Positions 51,274 through 60,419 of a DNA stretch of 64,000 nucleotides are shown piece after piece; the stretch's first letter is position 1; each line of letters begins with the position of its first letter. Source of the DNA: Entomospira nematocerorum (lineage in GTDB: Bacteria > Spirochaetota > Spirochaetia > WRBN01); contig NZ_CP118168.1 in assembly GCF_028748105.1 (NCBI RefSeq), positions 744,001 through 808,000 of the forward strand, read 5' to 3'. The translations under genes were made by a program, and so were the position numbers. Below the pieces are notes generated by a model. The model saw only the letters and a program-made list of their open reading frames with translations, had not been told where the DNA came from and did not search any database.

Positions 51274-52674
51274 TTATTTGCGCTGATAAGCCTTATTAAA
51301 TTGAATAATTTTAGGGATAATTTCATCTTTGTGCAGACGAATTTGCTCCATTGAGTCTCTAAACCGTAGGGTAACGGTATTATCTTCTTTTGTTTGATGA
51401 TCGACAGTGATACAATAAGGTGTACCAATTTCATCCATACGTCGATAGCGACGGCCAATTGCCCCAGATGCATCATACTCCACTGTAAAGATTTCGCGTA
51501 GCTCAGCTGTTAACTCTTGAGCAATAAGATCCAACCCTTCTTTTTTCATTAAAGGAAAGACTCCCATCATGATTGGGGCAATATTCGGGTGAAAATGCAT
51601 AACTACTCGTTGATCGCTAACACTACCATCATCAGCTACAGCAAGAACTTCTTCTTCATATGCATCCATCAAGGTAATGAGAACTGATCGTGTTAATCCT
51701 GCACTTGTTTCAATAACATAAGGTAAATATTTTTCATTTGTAATAGGATCTTGATAATGAATTTTTTTACCACTAAATTCTTGATGCTGTTTGAGATCAA
51801 AATCACTACGATCATGAATACCCTCGAGTTCTTCCCATCCAAATGGATATTGATATTCAATATCATATGCATCAACAGCATAGTGAGCAAGCTCGTTTTT
51901 ACCATGTTGATGGAAGCGTAAATTTTCTGGTAGAATACCTAGTGTTTGATGATAGTAATGCATACGCTTCTCTTTCCACTCTTCTAGAGCGGCTAAGTCA
52001 GTGCCAGGCTTTACAAAGTACTGCATTTCCATTTGTTCAAACTCTGCAGTGCGAAAGATAAAATTTTTTGTTGTAATTTCATTACGAAATGCCTTACCAA
52101 TTTGTGCAATACCAAATGGAACACATTGTCTGGTTGTATCAATAACATTTTTAAAATTAACAAAGATACCCTGTGCTGTTTCCGGACGAAGGTACACGAT
52201 GTTATCTTCTGAATCGGCAACTGGACCTAGATGTGTTTTGAACATCAAATTGAACTGTCGTGGTTCTGTAAGTGCGCCATTACAACTAGGACAAATACGC
52301 TGTTCAAGCGCGCTTGTATCGATTTTATCGGCACGAAATCGTTGTTTACATGCCTTACAGTCTACCATAGGATCACTAAAATTATCGACATGACCGGAGG
52401 CCTTCCATACAGTGGGATGCATTAATATAGCTGCATCTAACCCGACAATGTTTGCATGTGATCCAACCATGTGTTTCCACCATGCTTCTTGGATATTACG
52501 CTTAAGCTCGACACCTAAAGGGCCGTAGTCCCATGTTCCGTTTAGACCGCCATAGATTTCAGAACCTTGATAAACAAAACCTCGACGTTTACAGAGACTA
52601 ATAATTTTCTCCATACTTGCTCCACGCGTATTTACTTGTGTATGCGGATTGACAGCTTTTTCTTTTTTTGCCAT
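51274..52674 (-). CDS. glyS: Glycine--tRNA ligase (dimeric class II)
   Basis: 466 residues from the ATG at 52674 (AGAGG 9 bases upstream; further in-frame starts upstream would add 22 residues). Visible: EKIISLCKRRGFVYQGSEIYGG, GPLGVELKRNI, the motif 2 arm FGIAQIGKAFRNEI, FRTAEFEQMEMQYF and SAGLTRSVL (motif 3). The single-chain eukaryote-like form matches Borrelia and Treponema rather than the alpha2beta2 glyQS enzyme. C-terminal anticodon-binding domain at about 370-466. Confidence 0.95.
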   Translation of the reverse strand: MAKKEKAVNPHTQVNTRGASMEKIISLCKRRGFVYQGSEIYGGLNGTWDYGPLGVELKRNIQEAWWKHMVGSHANIVGLDAAILMHPTVWKASGHVDNFSDPMVDCKACKQRFRADKIDTSALEQRICPSCNGALTEPRQFNLMFKTHLGPVADSEDNIVYLRPETAQGIFVNFKNVIDTTRQCVPFGIAQIGKAFRNEITTKNFIFRTAEFEQMEMQYFVKPGTDLAALEEWKEKRMHYYHQTLGILPENLRFHQHGKNELAHYAVDAYDIEYQYPFGWEELEGIHDRSDFDLKQHQEFSGKKIHYQDPITNEKYLPYVIETSAGLTRSVLITLMDAYEEEVLAVADDGSVSDQRVVMHFHPNIAPIMMGVFPLMKKEGLDLIAQELTAELREIFTVEYDASGAIGRRYRRMDEIGTPYCITVDHQTKEDNTVTLRFRDSMEQIRLHKDEIIPKIIQFNKAYQRK

Positions 52675-52806
52675 AACGGATAACCTCTTTGATAATATGC
52701 ATAGAGAGGAAGATACGTATTTTCCCTGTGTTATTGACACTCTCTATATAAATATGTGTTTGAGCAGATGATAGACCATTTTATCGCTTTTGAAAAGGCC
52801 CTAAGC

Positions 52807-52835
52807 TTGCAATTTTGCTCAGGGTATTGTACAAT
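52807..52835 (+). promoter_or_regulatory. Promoter of the IMPDH-like/two-component operon
   Basis: TTGCAA (52807-52812), 17-base spacer, TACAAT (52830-52835). A small hairpin with CCCT...AGGG lies across the -35. Confidence 0.5.
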
Positions 52836-52877
52836 TCATTTATTATAAATTGGGTTATTGAGTGTGAGGAGTGACAG

Positions 52878-53714
52878 ATGATTAAGAACATGACGGAGAT
52901 TAATATTCCTATATCAACGGATGCTTTGTATATAGAACCAAAATTCTCTTGTGTGGGCGATTTATCTGTGCATTCACTAATGATATCTCCACAACAAGGG
53001 CAGAGTCTCTATCCTTATATCGTAGCGCCTCGCACAATGGCTGAATTAAGACAGACAACAGAGGATTTATCGATTCCTATTGTCTTAACAAGAGCTATGG
53101 AAGTTGATATTTTCAGTAGCTCCTTTAATGTTCGTCAAAATCCAGAGTTAGCACACCGATATATTGTACGATTTGGATTGGGCGAAGAGGAGCTATTGTA
53201 TGCTAAGCGTATGCTTGGATATAAATTTAAGTGGTTTTTATTACATGCACCACATGGTGCACAACAAGCAATGATAGAACAGGTCGTTGCATTTCGAATG
53301 TTGAGTCCTGATGCAACGCTTATCGTGGGTGATTTTTACAATAGAGAGAGTATTGACTCTTTTGCTATAGAGTTGAATAAATTGGGTGCATATCGTATCG
53401 ATTTTTGGCAAATCGTAGTGGATCATTATCCTGATGGAGTACGCAATTTAGGATTACCAACGCTTGCACAAATTCGACAAGCTGGCTATCCGGTAATTGC
53501 TGCCTTGCATGATATGAGTGCAAAAGCCTTATTTTTTGCTTTCGCCAGTGGTGCTAAGTGGGTACACTGCCTACATATAGAGACAGATAAGTCTCTATTA
53601 GAGTGGCAAGAACAGCTACACAAGGAGCTTTATGCCATGTTGGCTTGGAATGGTCTTGAATCTCTTGAAGAGGCATATGAATCAGTTATGTTGCATTATG
53701 GGAGTATTTCATGA
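52878..53714 (+). CDS. IMPDH/GMP-reductase-like TIM-barrel protein
   Basis: 278 residues; GAGGAG 6 bases before the ATG. The middle and C-terminal half follow the IMPDH/GMP reductase barrel: GDFYNRESID.. stands where 'GNVxTxE' occurs, VVDHYPDGVRNLGLPTLAQI where 'GPGSICTTR...GVPQLTAI' occurs, then GYPVIAALHDMSAKALFFAFASGAKWV for 'PVIADGGI...AxAxGAD'. The catalytic Cys of the family is missing (HYPDG), so normal dehydrogenase chemistry is unlikely. I infer a sensory or divergent enzyme role. It overlaps the response regulator by 4 bases. Confidence 0.55.
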   Translation: MIKNMTEINIPISTDALYIEPKFSCVGDLSVHSLMISPQQGQSLYPYIVAPRTMAELRQTTEDLSIPIVLTRAMEVDIFSSSFNVRQNPELAHRYIVRFGLGEEELLYAKRMLGYKFKWFLLHAPHGAQQAMIEQVVAFRMLSPDATLIVGDFYNRESIDSFAIELNKLGAYRIDFWQIVVDHYPDGVRNLGLPTLAQIRQAGYPVIAALHDMSAKALFFAFASGAKWVHCLHIETDKSLLEWQEQLHKELYAMLAWNGLESLEEAYESVMLHYGSIS

Positions 53715-54394
53715 ACATTCTAGTGGTAGATGATGAACCAACTGCACGCGATGTTGTAAGGGCTTACTTGGAAAAAGAAGGATATCGAGTTTTTACTACT
53801 GATAGTGGGGTAGAGGCTCTTTTGTATTTTCGTAATGAGGTATTAGATTTTGTCATTCTAGATTTGATGTTACCTGATGTCTCTGGGGAAGATATTTGTC
53901 GAGAAATACGTAAGACAAGTATGATTCCAATTATTATGCTTACTGCAAAGAGTGAAGAGACAGATCGTTTAATTGGATTAGATTTGGGAGCTGATGATTA
54001 TCTTATTAAGCCATTTAGTCCTCGAGAACTTGTTGCCCGTATTCGTACTATTTTACGTAGGGTAAAGCCTCTATCAATCCAAAAAGAACTATTTTATGAG
54101 CCTGGACTAACTATTATTCCAGAAGAGCATCGCGTATTTTGTCATAAAGAAGAGGTTGTTTTAACCAAGCAGGAGCTAACCTTACTGTTATTGATGGCAG
54201 AGAATCCAGGGATTGTGTTTACTCGTGCTAAAATGCTTGATAGAGCTTTTGATATGGCTTTTGAAGGGGATGAGCGAACGGTGGATGTCCATATTAAAAA
54301 TTTACGACGCAAGATTGAACCAGAGCCTCGCAAACCTATATATATTGAGACAGTATATGGTGTTGGTTATCGATTTCGCAAGCTAGACTCATGA
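53711..54394 (+). CDS. OmpR-family response regulator
   Basis: 227 residues: receiver domain (1-118) with D7-D8, phosphoacceptor D51 (ILDLMLPDVSGED), T78 and K100; then a winged-helix DNA-binding domain (about 130-225) with LTKQELTLLLLMAENPGIVFTR and VDVHIKNLRRKIEPEP, plus GVGYRF. It is probably phosphorylated by the kinase encoded next, with a 4-base overlap. Target genes unknown. Confidence 0.92.
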   Translation: MNILVVDDEPTARDVVRAYLEKEGYRVFTTDSGVEALLYFRNEVLDFVILDLMLPDVSGEDICREIRKTSMIPIIMLTAKSEETDRLIGLDLGADDYLIKPFSPRELVARIRTILRRVKPLSIQKELFYEPGLTIIPEEHRVFCHKEEVVLTKQELTLLLLMAENPGIVFTRAKMLDRAFDMAFEGDERTVDVHIKNLRRKIEPEPRKPIYIETVYGVGYRFRKLDS

Positions 54395-55857
54395 AGGATG
54401 TAGATAACGGTAAGAGTCGTATTCCTTTTGAGATTCGACTGCAAACTCGTATTTTTCTCACCTTTTTTACGGTCATGACTTTTTTCGTGGTATATGCATA
54501 TTTTCGACTTACTAAAGAGGTCAAGGATCAATTCCTCCAGTATGCACTTATTAGTCGAGAGAGAAGTATAGCGGATATTGTAAATCATTTAGAATCAGTA
54601 TATAGACAAGATCGTAGCTGGAATCTTCATAGTGGACAAGACATTGTTCGTTATGCAATGCGTAATGGGCAGGTGATTACTTTGATGAACATCAATCGAG
54701 AAGTCATCTGGAAGATGGATAAATGGTCAGTGGGATTAGGTCTTGCTAATAATGCACGTCAGCGACATCGGCAACGTAGTAACACAACAGAAATTTTAGA
54801 TGATGAAAATTATACTGCTGCCATAATAACCAATGACCTAGAGTATACAGAGGTGGAGAAAGCATTATTGTATGATGGTCGGATTGTTGGTTATGTCTTG
54901 GTTGGTAATTATATTCATACTTCCCTTAATCCAGAGGGGCTTGATGCAAGACAACAGTTGCTTTTGAAGGTGAGTGGAACAGCTTTTTTGGGCTTATTTA
55001 TGGCGACTATCACTGCGATGGGACTGGCTCGTTTATTTAGTGGGCCTCTTAGTAATTTAACCAAAGCGGCTAAAGCAATGCAAAGTGGATATCTTGTACA
55101 GAATTTGCAAGATAGAAGTGGTACTGTTGAAATAGGTGAACTGACTCGGGCTTTTAATTATTTGTCGTACTCCCTTAATGAGCAGCGTGCGTTGCGTAAG
55201 CGATTGACGAGTGATATTAGTCACGAATTGCGGACTCCTCTCAATGCATTACTTGCTTTGTCGGAGGCTTATGTTGATGGTGTTGTACCAGTGACGACTG
55301 AAAGTCTTCAAACTTTTCGACATGAAATTATTAGGTTGACCTCCTTAGTTAGCGAATTGAGTAAAATTAGTGATCTAGAAGATGATCAATTGAATATAGA
55401 AAAAAAAGAATTCTATCTTTGTGATGTTTTGGATGATTTAATCATTGTTTATGAGTCATTAAGTTTGAAAAATTCCCTTCAATTTTCCTATGCCATAGAT
55501 TCCCAAATTAAGATGTATGCGGATAAAGATCGCTTCAAACAAGCTATTATTAATCTTTTGAGTAATGCAATTAAGTATACACCAGCAGGGGGTACGGTGA
55601 TGCTTATTGCTTATAGAGATGCTAATCATATCTATATTCAGGTGCAAGATAGCGGAGAGGGAATTCCTGATGACCAGAAGGAGCATATCTTTGAAAGATT
55701 TTATCGACTAGAGCAATCACGTAATCGTAATACAGGAGGAGCAGGATTAGGCCTTACCCTTGTTAAGCGTATTGTTGATGCACATCAATGGCGAGTTTAT
55801 GTCGATAATAATACTCCTTGTGGTTCAGTATTTACTATTGAAATTGTTCATAGATAG
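54391..55857 (+). CDS. HAMP-domain sensor histidine kinase
   Basis: 488 residues. TM1 (about 21-40), an extracytoplasmic sensing region of about 150 residues, TM2 (about 192-215), HAMP (about 215-265), HisKA with His278 in SDISHELRTPLN, and HATPase_c with N392 (NLLSNAIKYTP), D420-x-G (QDSGEG) and GGAGLGLTL (449-457). It senses an unknown envelope signal and phosphorylates the partner regulator. The three-gene operon is the only full two-component set in the window. Confidence 0.92.
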   Translation: MKDVDNGKSRIPFEIRLQTRIFLTFFTVMTFFVVYAYFRLTKEVKDQFLQYALISRERSIADIVNHLESVYRQDRSWNLHSGQDIVRYAMRNGQVITLMNINREVIWKMDKWSVGLGLANNARQRHRQRSNTTEILDDENYTAAIITNDLEYTEVEKALLYDGRIVGYVLVGNYIHTSLNPEGLDARQQLLLKVSGTAFLGLFMATITAMGLARLFSGPLSNLTKAAKAMQSGYLVQNLQDRSGTVEIGELTRAFNYLSYSLNEQRALRKRLTSDISHELRTPLNALLALSEAYVDGVVPVTTESLQTFRHEIIRLTSLVSELSKISDLEDDQLNIEKKEFYLCDVLDDLIIVYESLSLKNSLQFSYAIDSQIKMYADKDRFKQAIINLLSNAIKYTPAGGTVMLIAYRDANHIYIQVQDSGEGIPDDQKEHIFERFYRLEQSRNRNTGGAGLGLTLVKRIVDAHQWRVYVDNNTPCGSVFTIEIVHR

Positions 55858-55908
55858 ATAATATTTACATGAAAGTTTACTGTAGGCGACTCTATATAGG
55901 CACTTTTC

Positions 55909-55937
55909 TTGACTCTTTATCATTTCTCGGATATTAT
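55909..55937 (+). promoter_or_regulatory. Promoter of the second GNAT gene
   Basis: TTGACT (55909-55914), 17-base spacer, TATTAT (55932-55937). Confidence 0.6.
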
Positions 55938-55970
55938 AATCAATAATTATGTTATATAAGGAGGCCATTT

Positions 55971-56585
55971 ATGGCTACGCAGCTCCGTGTTGCGAGTAAT
56001 CAGGAGGCTGATGAAGTGAGTCAGCTGATATTTTATGCCTATAAGGAATTTGCATATCTAATATGTAATAGCGAGGATGAGTCCACGGTCTTGAGTAGAA
56101 TGAAGCAGTTAGCATTGAATGAAAAACCTCTGCCTATCTCTATTCATAATTTTCATGCTATGGTCGGTGATCATGGTGAAATTGTAGGAGGATTTGCTGC
56201 TTATCCTATTATTCAAACATTGTATTTATACCAAAATTTGTATAAAGCCTTGCTTGAATATAAATTTTTCGCTGCCCTCGATACCAAGGTAAAGCTTAGT
56301 CCAAGACTAATGAATATTCTCGGTAAGGATACAGAGTGGCAACTTCCTTATGCGGACGCTTTTTATTTGGATGCATTCGCCATTCATTCACGCTTTAGAG
56401 GTCAGGGATTAGCTCCAGTTATGATGGAGTATGTTAAAGCGTGTGCTATTGAAAAGGGCTGTACTTCTGTTGTTTTACTAGCAAGAGAGGATATGGTATC
56501 CTTTTATTCCCGACTCGGGTTCCACACTAATCAATTTCTTGATTCGGGTGAAGAAGACTTCTTTGTGATGCACACAATTATCTAA
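55971..56585 (+). CDS. GNAT-family acetyltransferase
   Basis: 204 residues with a strong AAGGAGG site 8 bases before the ATG. The GNAT fold has FYLDAFAIHSRFRGQGLAPVMM (acetyl-CoA loop RGQGLA) and VSFYSRLGFHTNQF at the end. N-terminal half, including an internal insertion with LYLYQNLYKALLEYKF, is longer than in the small GNAT gene at 46312. The acceptor is unknown. It converges with the ABC transporter operon; the gap between the two stop codons is 3 bases. Confidence 0.85.
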   Translation: MATQLRVASNQEADEVSQLIFYAYKEFAYLICNSEDESTVLSRMKQLALNEKPLPISIHNFHAMVGDHGEIVGGFAAYPIIQTLYLYQNLYKALLEYKFFAALDTKVKLSPRLMNILGKDTEWQLPYADAFYLDAFAIHSRFRGQGLAPVMMEYVKACAIEKGCTSVVLLAREDMVSFYSRLGFHTNQFLDSGEEDFFVMHTII

Positions 56586-56588
56586 TTT

Positions 56589-57509
56589 TTAGGTTTGATA
56601 GAGAGTAACCCAGTGATTGGGCGCTACTTGTTTTAATATGGATTGCTGGTTTCTTTGTGCTGGGTAAAAGGTAAAACTCTCGCCATGGACAGTAAACGTC
56701 TCGGATGTCGTTGTATTAGTAGCATCCGCCATGAGTGGATTATGGGATGCTACTAATAGGCTTCGTGTATAGGGATGTATTGGGTGATTCATGAGGGTGT
56801 GTGTTGAACCATACTCCACTAACCGACCTTTATATAAAATAATAAGTTGGGAGCATAGTTGTTTAATAATGGACATATTATGACTAATAATGAGAAAACT
56901 CACACCATGTTTTTGTTGTAAGGTTTGTAGGAGATCTATAATTTGCATTTGAATAATAAAATCAAGTGCACTAACGGGTTCATCGGCTAGAATTAACTGT
57001 GGATGAAGGAGTAGCGATCGAGCAATATTTACACGCTGTGCCATGCCTCCCGATAACTCCATGGGTAGTTTTTTAAGAACAGAAGAGGAGAGTCCAACAT
57101 CCTCTAATAGGATTTGTGTATGTTCTTTCCACTGTGAACGAGGAATACGTCTCGGAAAGGCTTCCAGCGGCTCCATCATAGATTGTTCTATGGTTATGTA
57201 AGGATTCAGGGAGCTATGCGGATCTTGAAAAATGAGTTGCATCTCTTGACGATATGGTTTGAATTGCTTCTCTGTGAGATGGTCAATGCGTTGTTGATTA
57301 AATAGAATTTGCTGACTCTGTGAGGGCATTAACTTTGCAATACTCTTTACTAGCGTACTTTTGCCAGATCCTGATTCACCTATAACACCAAGATTTTGAT
57401 GAGAATACATAGAGAAGGATATATCATAGAGTGCTTGCATCGATTGGTGCTGCTTGATTGAGTAATAGCTATTGAGGCGATCAACTTGTAATAATGCAGT
57501 ATTAGGCAT
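56589..57509 (-). CDS. Peptide/nickel-type ABC transporter ATP-binding protein (OppF-like)
   Basis: 306 residues. Walker A GESGSGKST, the Q-loop FQDPHSSLNP, signature LSGGMAQRVNIAR, Walker B LILADEPVSALD and the H-loop SHNMS; the C-terminal oligopeptide-transporter tail follows (HPYTRSL). It powers the two permeases encoded upstream. Last gene of the four-gene operon. Confidence 0.9.
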   Translation of the reverse strand: MPNTALLQVDRLNSYYSIKQHQSMQALYDISFSMYSHQNLGVIGESGSGKSTLVKSIAKLMPSQSQQILFNQQRIDHLTEKQFKPYRQEMQLIFQDPHSSLNPYITIEQSMMEPLEAFPRRIPRSQWKEHTQILLEDVGLSSSVLKKLPMELSGGMAQRVNIARSLLLHPQLILADEPVSALDFIIQMQIIDLLQTLQQKHGVSFLIISHNMSIIKQLCSQLIILYKGRLVEYGSTHTLMNHPIHPYTRSLLVASHNPLMADATNTTTSETFTVHGESFTFYPAQRNQQSILKQVAPNHWVTLYQT

Positions 57510-57536
57510 AAATTAGACTCCTGGGTAGTGACGTAA

Positions 57537-58340
57537 CTAAATTTGCATGCGATGCATCGCATCAAGTAGCTGTTGTGTATAGGTATGTTGTGCAGCATTG
57601 ATGAGAGTTTTACATGATCCTTGTTCTATGATAGTTCCCTTCTGAAAGACAGCAATATGTGTTGCAATACTACACAGAATACTAATATCGTGGCTAATAA
57701 TGATGAGTGTTAGTCGTTCGGTTTGTTGTAGTGTATGGAGAAGTCTCATAATTTGAGCTGCACTAATTGCATCGAGTGCACTTGTTGGCTCATCTGCGAT
57801 AAGAATTTCTGGATTACATGCTAATGCAAGGGCAATTAGTATACGTTGACGCATACCCCCAGAGCATTGGTGCGGATAGAGGTGTAGAATGCGTGTGGTT
57901 TCGTTAAATCCCACCTTTTCTAGAAGATGATGGGCATGCTGGGAGATTTGGTCTTTATCATAGTGAGCATGGTGTAGCTTGATCGTTTCATAAAGCTGAT
58001 TTTTGATACGAAAATAGGGGTTAAGAGCTGTCAAAGGATCTTGGAAAAGATAGAGAATTTTTCTACCACGATAAGGATGAAACTGCCGATTCGATAGTAC
58101 GGAGAGATCGATGTTTTTATAAAGAATGGATCCAGAGACATCTGCGTACTCAGGAAGTAATCGTGTAACTGCCATCATCGAGACACTTTTACCAGATCCA
58201 GACTCTCCTACTATGCCCCAAATCTCTTGCTGGTTAATAGATAAACTTACATGATGGCTAGCTTGAATGCGTCCATGATGCGTCTCAAAGGTTACGCTTA
58301 AATTATTGATTGCTAACAGTGGGGTTAGAGATTGCTCCAT
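57537..58340 (-). CDS. Peptide/nickel-type ABC transporter ATP-binding protein (OppD-like)
   Basis: 267 residues. Walker A GESGSGKSV, the Q-loop FQDPLTALNP, signature CSGGMRQRILIA (Cys replaces the usual Leu), Walker B ILIADEPTSALD and SHDISIL. Short compared with OppD, lacking the long C-terminal extension that carries an Fe-S cluster in some relatives. Pairs with the OppF-like subunit, 27 bases downstream. Confidence 0.9.
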   Translation of the reverse strand: MEQSLTPLLAINNLSVTFETHHGRIQASHHVSLSINQQEIWGIVGESGSGKSVSMMAVTRLLPEYADVSGSILYKNIDLSVLSNRQFHPYRGRKILYLFQDPLTALNPYFRIKNQLYETIKLHHAHYDKDQISQHAHHLLEKVGFNETTRILHLYPHQCSGGMRQRILIALALACNPEILIADEPTSALDAISAAQIMRLLHTLQQTERLTLIIISHDISILCSIATHIAVFQKGTIIEQGSCKTLINAAQHTYTQQLLDAMHRMQI

Positions 58341-58356
58341 AGATACAGCTCCATCC

Positions 58357-59157
58357 TTATTCAGTTACTTGTTTCATTAGTGCCGGAATATACAGACCTA
58401 ACCATTGTAGCAGAAATAAGAGAGAAATAAAAGAGAAGGCTGGGATGTAGAAGAGATAAGAATGGCTTTGTGCATAGGGTAAAGATTGCTGAAGGAGAAG
58501 TCCTAGCGATATACTGGGTTCTTGTATGCCAATGCCTAAAAATGAGAGAGTGCTTTCTAGAACCAATAACCGTGGAAATCGCGAAAAAGCAATCGGAATA
58601 CTGTGCCAGAGTAAATAGGGAAACTGGTGTTTTTTTGTAAATAACCAGTGCGATCCTCCAAGACTTTTACTAACTAACCAGTAGGACTCTTTTTTTTGAC
58701 TCTCCAGCAGTGCATGCATCATATGTACAAGCGGATAGAGCAGCGCGAGTATCAATGTGATTATCATGGTGAGATGCCTTAGCTTAGTTGACTGTAACAG
58801 AGACGAGGCTAAAAGGATACTTGGGATAATAAAGAGAATACGAAGTAAGTAAAGGATAGATTGGCTAATAACGGTGGGCATATGGCTAACACTTATTGCT
58901 AGTGCGAGCGATAGAATAAATGTGCATGTTAGCGAAAAAAAAGAAATTTTTAAAGAAGTAACGATGGCAGTTTGTAACCGAGGCATATAATCTCGTCCCA
59001 GTGCGTCGGATCCGAGAATGGGTAGCTTCCTGATTTGTGGTGATTGGAAGGGAGTATATTTTTGGATGTGATTAGGCATACGGGAGGATAGATAGATTGT
59101 TCCTGTCATAAATATAGAGATAATCATAAGTAGGAGATAGTACTGTTTCTTTTTCAT
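58357..59157 (-). CDS. Peptide/nickel-type ABC transporter permease (OppC/DppC-like)
   Basis: 266 residues, five or six membrane helices. The N-terminal helix is followed by GSDALGRDYMPRLQTA (the conserved 'GTDxxGRD' of DppC-type permeases) and, later, STLSFLGIGIQEPSISLGLLLQ (EAA-like loop). It overlaps the OppB-like gene by 4 bases. Substrate not determinable. Confidence 0.85.
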   Translation of the reverse strand: MKKKQYYLLLMIISIFMTGTIYLSSRMPNHIQKYTPFQSPQIRKLPILGSDALGRDYMPRLQTAIVTSLKISFFSLTCTFILSLALAISVSHMPTVISQSILYLLRILFIIPSILLASSLLQSTKLRHLTMIITLILALLYPLVHMMHALLESQKKESYWLVSKSLGGSHWLFTKKHQFPYLLWHSIPIAFSRFPRLLVLESTLSFLGIGIQEPSISLGLLLQQSLPYAQSHSYLFYIPAFSFISLLFLLQWLGLYIPALMKQVTE

Positions 59158-60092
59158 AGGGATACACCTACTCTTGGATCAATTTTTTGTTGAAGAAATA
59201 GGGCAAGTCGTGTGAAGATCCATATGGATAGACTAAAAATCATGCTTGTTATGAGAATTATAGGGTAATCTCGTCTATTAATGGCTTCAATAGAGATGGA
59301 TCCGAGAGCAGGAATGCGAAAAATATCTTCTACAAGAATAAATCCGCTCAGGAGTTGCGGTATTGCAATGCCAATATACCGGCTGATTGGAGATAATAGT
59401 CGGTTACGTAGGCACCATAAACTTTGTGAGAGAGAAAATCCCATTGCAAGTAGCTGCTTTAAATGAAACCATTGCGTTGCTTCTTTTAGATCAATATAGA
59501 TTAATTTAGCGAATAAAGCTGTATATGGAAGTGAGATAAGGATTATGGTAGTGAAAAATTTCGGTGGATAAAACCATGAAGATGTAAGGATAATAGATGG
59601 CATGTATCTAGAAATAAGGATAAAAAGTATCGGTGCGATAATAACATGAGGAAGACTGCCTATGAATATAATGAAGAGGATGATTAAGGATCTTAGCCAT
59701 TTTTTAGGATGGAAGATTGCTATAAGAGCAAGAAAAAGCGACAGGAGAACAGAGACTATTACGGTGACCACAGTAAAGAGAAGTGTGATTGATAAAGCCT
59801 GTGGTATATAGTAAACAAGTGAGTCTATTGAGTTAAAGAAGCTAGTTCCCCAGTTGAAGAAAATAAAATTTTTGAAGGTATTAATATATAAGATAGGAAG
59901 GGGTTTTTCTATTATGCGAGCTATGGAGCTATCATGTGCATGAGTTAAAGGCATCGTATTTTCGTTATTTAAGGGGGATCCATCAGCTGCATGCATGATG
60001 AAAAAAATGACGCTATAGCTAACAACTAGGTAGATAAAAAATTGTAGAAATATTGATCCAATGCGTACAATTTGGTGAGTTATTCTTTGCAT
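59154..60092 (-). CDS. Peptide/nickel-type ABC transporter permease (OppB/DppB-like)
   Basis: 312 residues, six membrane helices; N-terminal helix about 10-32, then a periplasmic loop and the EAA motif region with GIAIPQLLSGFILVEDIFRIPALG ('GxxLxGxVxxExxFxxPGxG'). First gene of the operon; no substrate-binding protein gene lies beside it. Divergent from the CopZ-like gene over about 100 bases. Confidence 0.85.
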   Translation of the reverse strand: MQRITHQIVRIGSIFLQFFIYLVVSYSVIFFIMHAADGSPLNNENTMPLTHAHDSSIARIIEKPLPILYINTFKNFIFFNWGTSFFNSIDSLVYYIPQALSITLLFTVVTVIVSVLLSLFLALIAIFHPKKWLRSLIILFIIFIGSLPHVIIAPILFILISRYMPSIILTSSWFYPPKFFTTIILISLPYTALFAKLIYIDLKEATQWFHLKQLLAMGFSLSQSLWCLRNRLLSPISRYIGIAIPQLLSGFILVEDIFRIPALGSISIEAINRRDYPIILITSMIFSLSIWIFTRLALFLQQKIDPRVGVSL

Positions 60093-60131
60093 CGTTTTTC
60101 TATCGGATCATTCTAATAGAATATGAAGAGC

Positions 60132-60160
60132 TTGTCATAATCAATAAAATATGCTATTCT
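60132..60160 (+). promoter_or_regulatory. Promoter of the copZ-like/thrS genes
   Basis: TTGTCA (60132-60137), 17-base spacer, TATTCT (60155-60160), about 30 bases before the ATG at 60192. Confidence 0.55.
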
Positions 60161-60191
60161 TTTATCCATTATATAGGAAGTTATAGCTATT

Positions 60192-60401
60192 ATGTTAACA
60201 TATACTTTTAAAATTACTGGAATGAGTTGTGGACACTGCAAAAAGCGTATAGAAGATGCTGTTAGTGCTGCATGTAGTGCTTCAGAGGTTATTGTCTCTT
60301 TGGAAAATAACTCTCTTGAGTTACATAGCCAAAGTCCCTTGGTTGTTGAAGAGATAGTTGCAGCTATTGATGATGCTGGCTATGATGCACAACTGATATA
60401 A
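60192..60401 (+). CDS. Heavy-metal-associated domain protein (CopZ-like)
   Basis: 69 residues, a single HMA domain with the metal site GMSCGHC (C13, C16). Such proteins carry Cu(I) to P-type ATPases or bind other soft metals. No copper ATPase is adjacent; thrS follows by 18 bases and is probably cotranscribed. Confidence 0.88.
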   Translation: MLTYTFKITGMSCGHCKKRIEDAVSAACSASEVIVSLENNSLELHSQSPLVVEEIVAAIDDAGYDAQLI

Positions 60402-60419
60402 AACAAAAAGGAAATTAAG

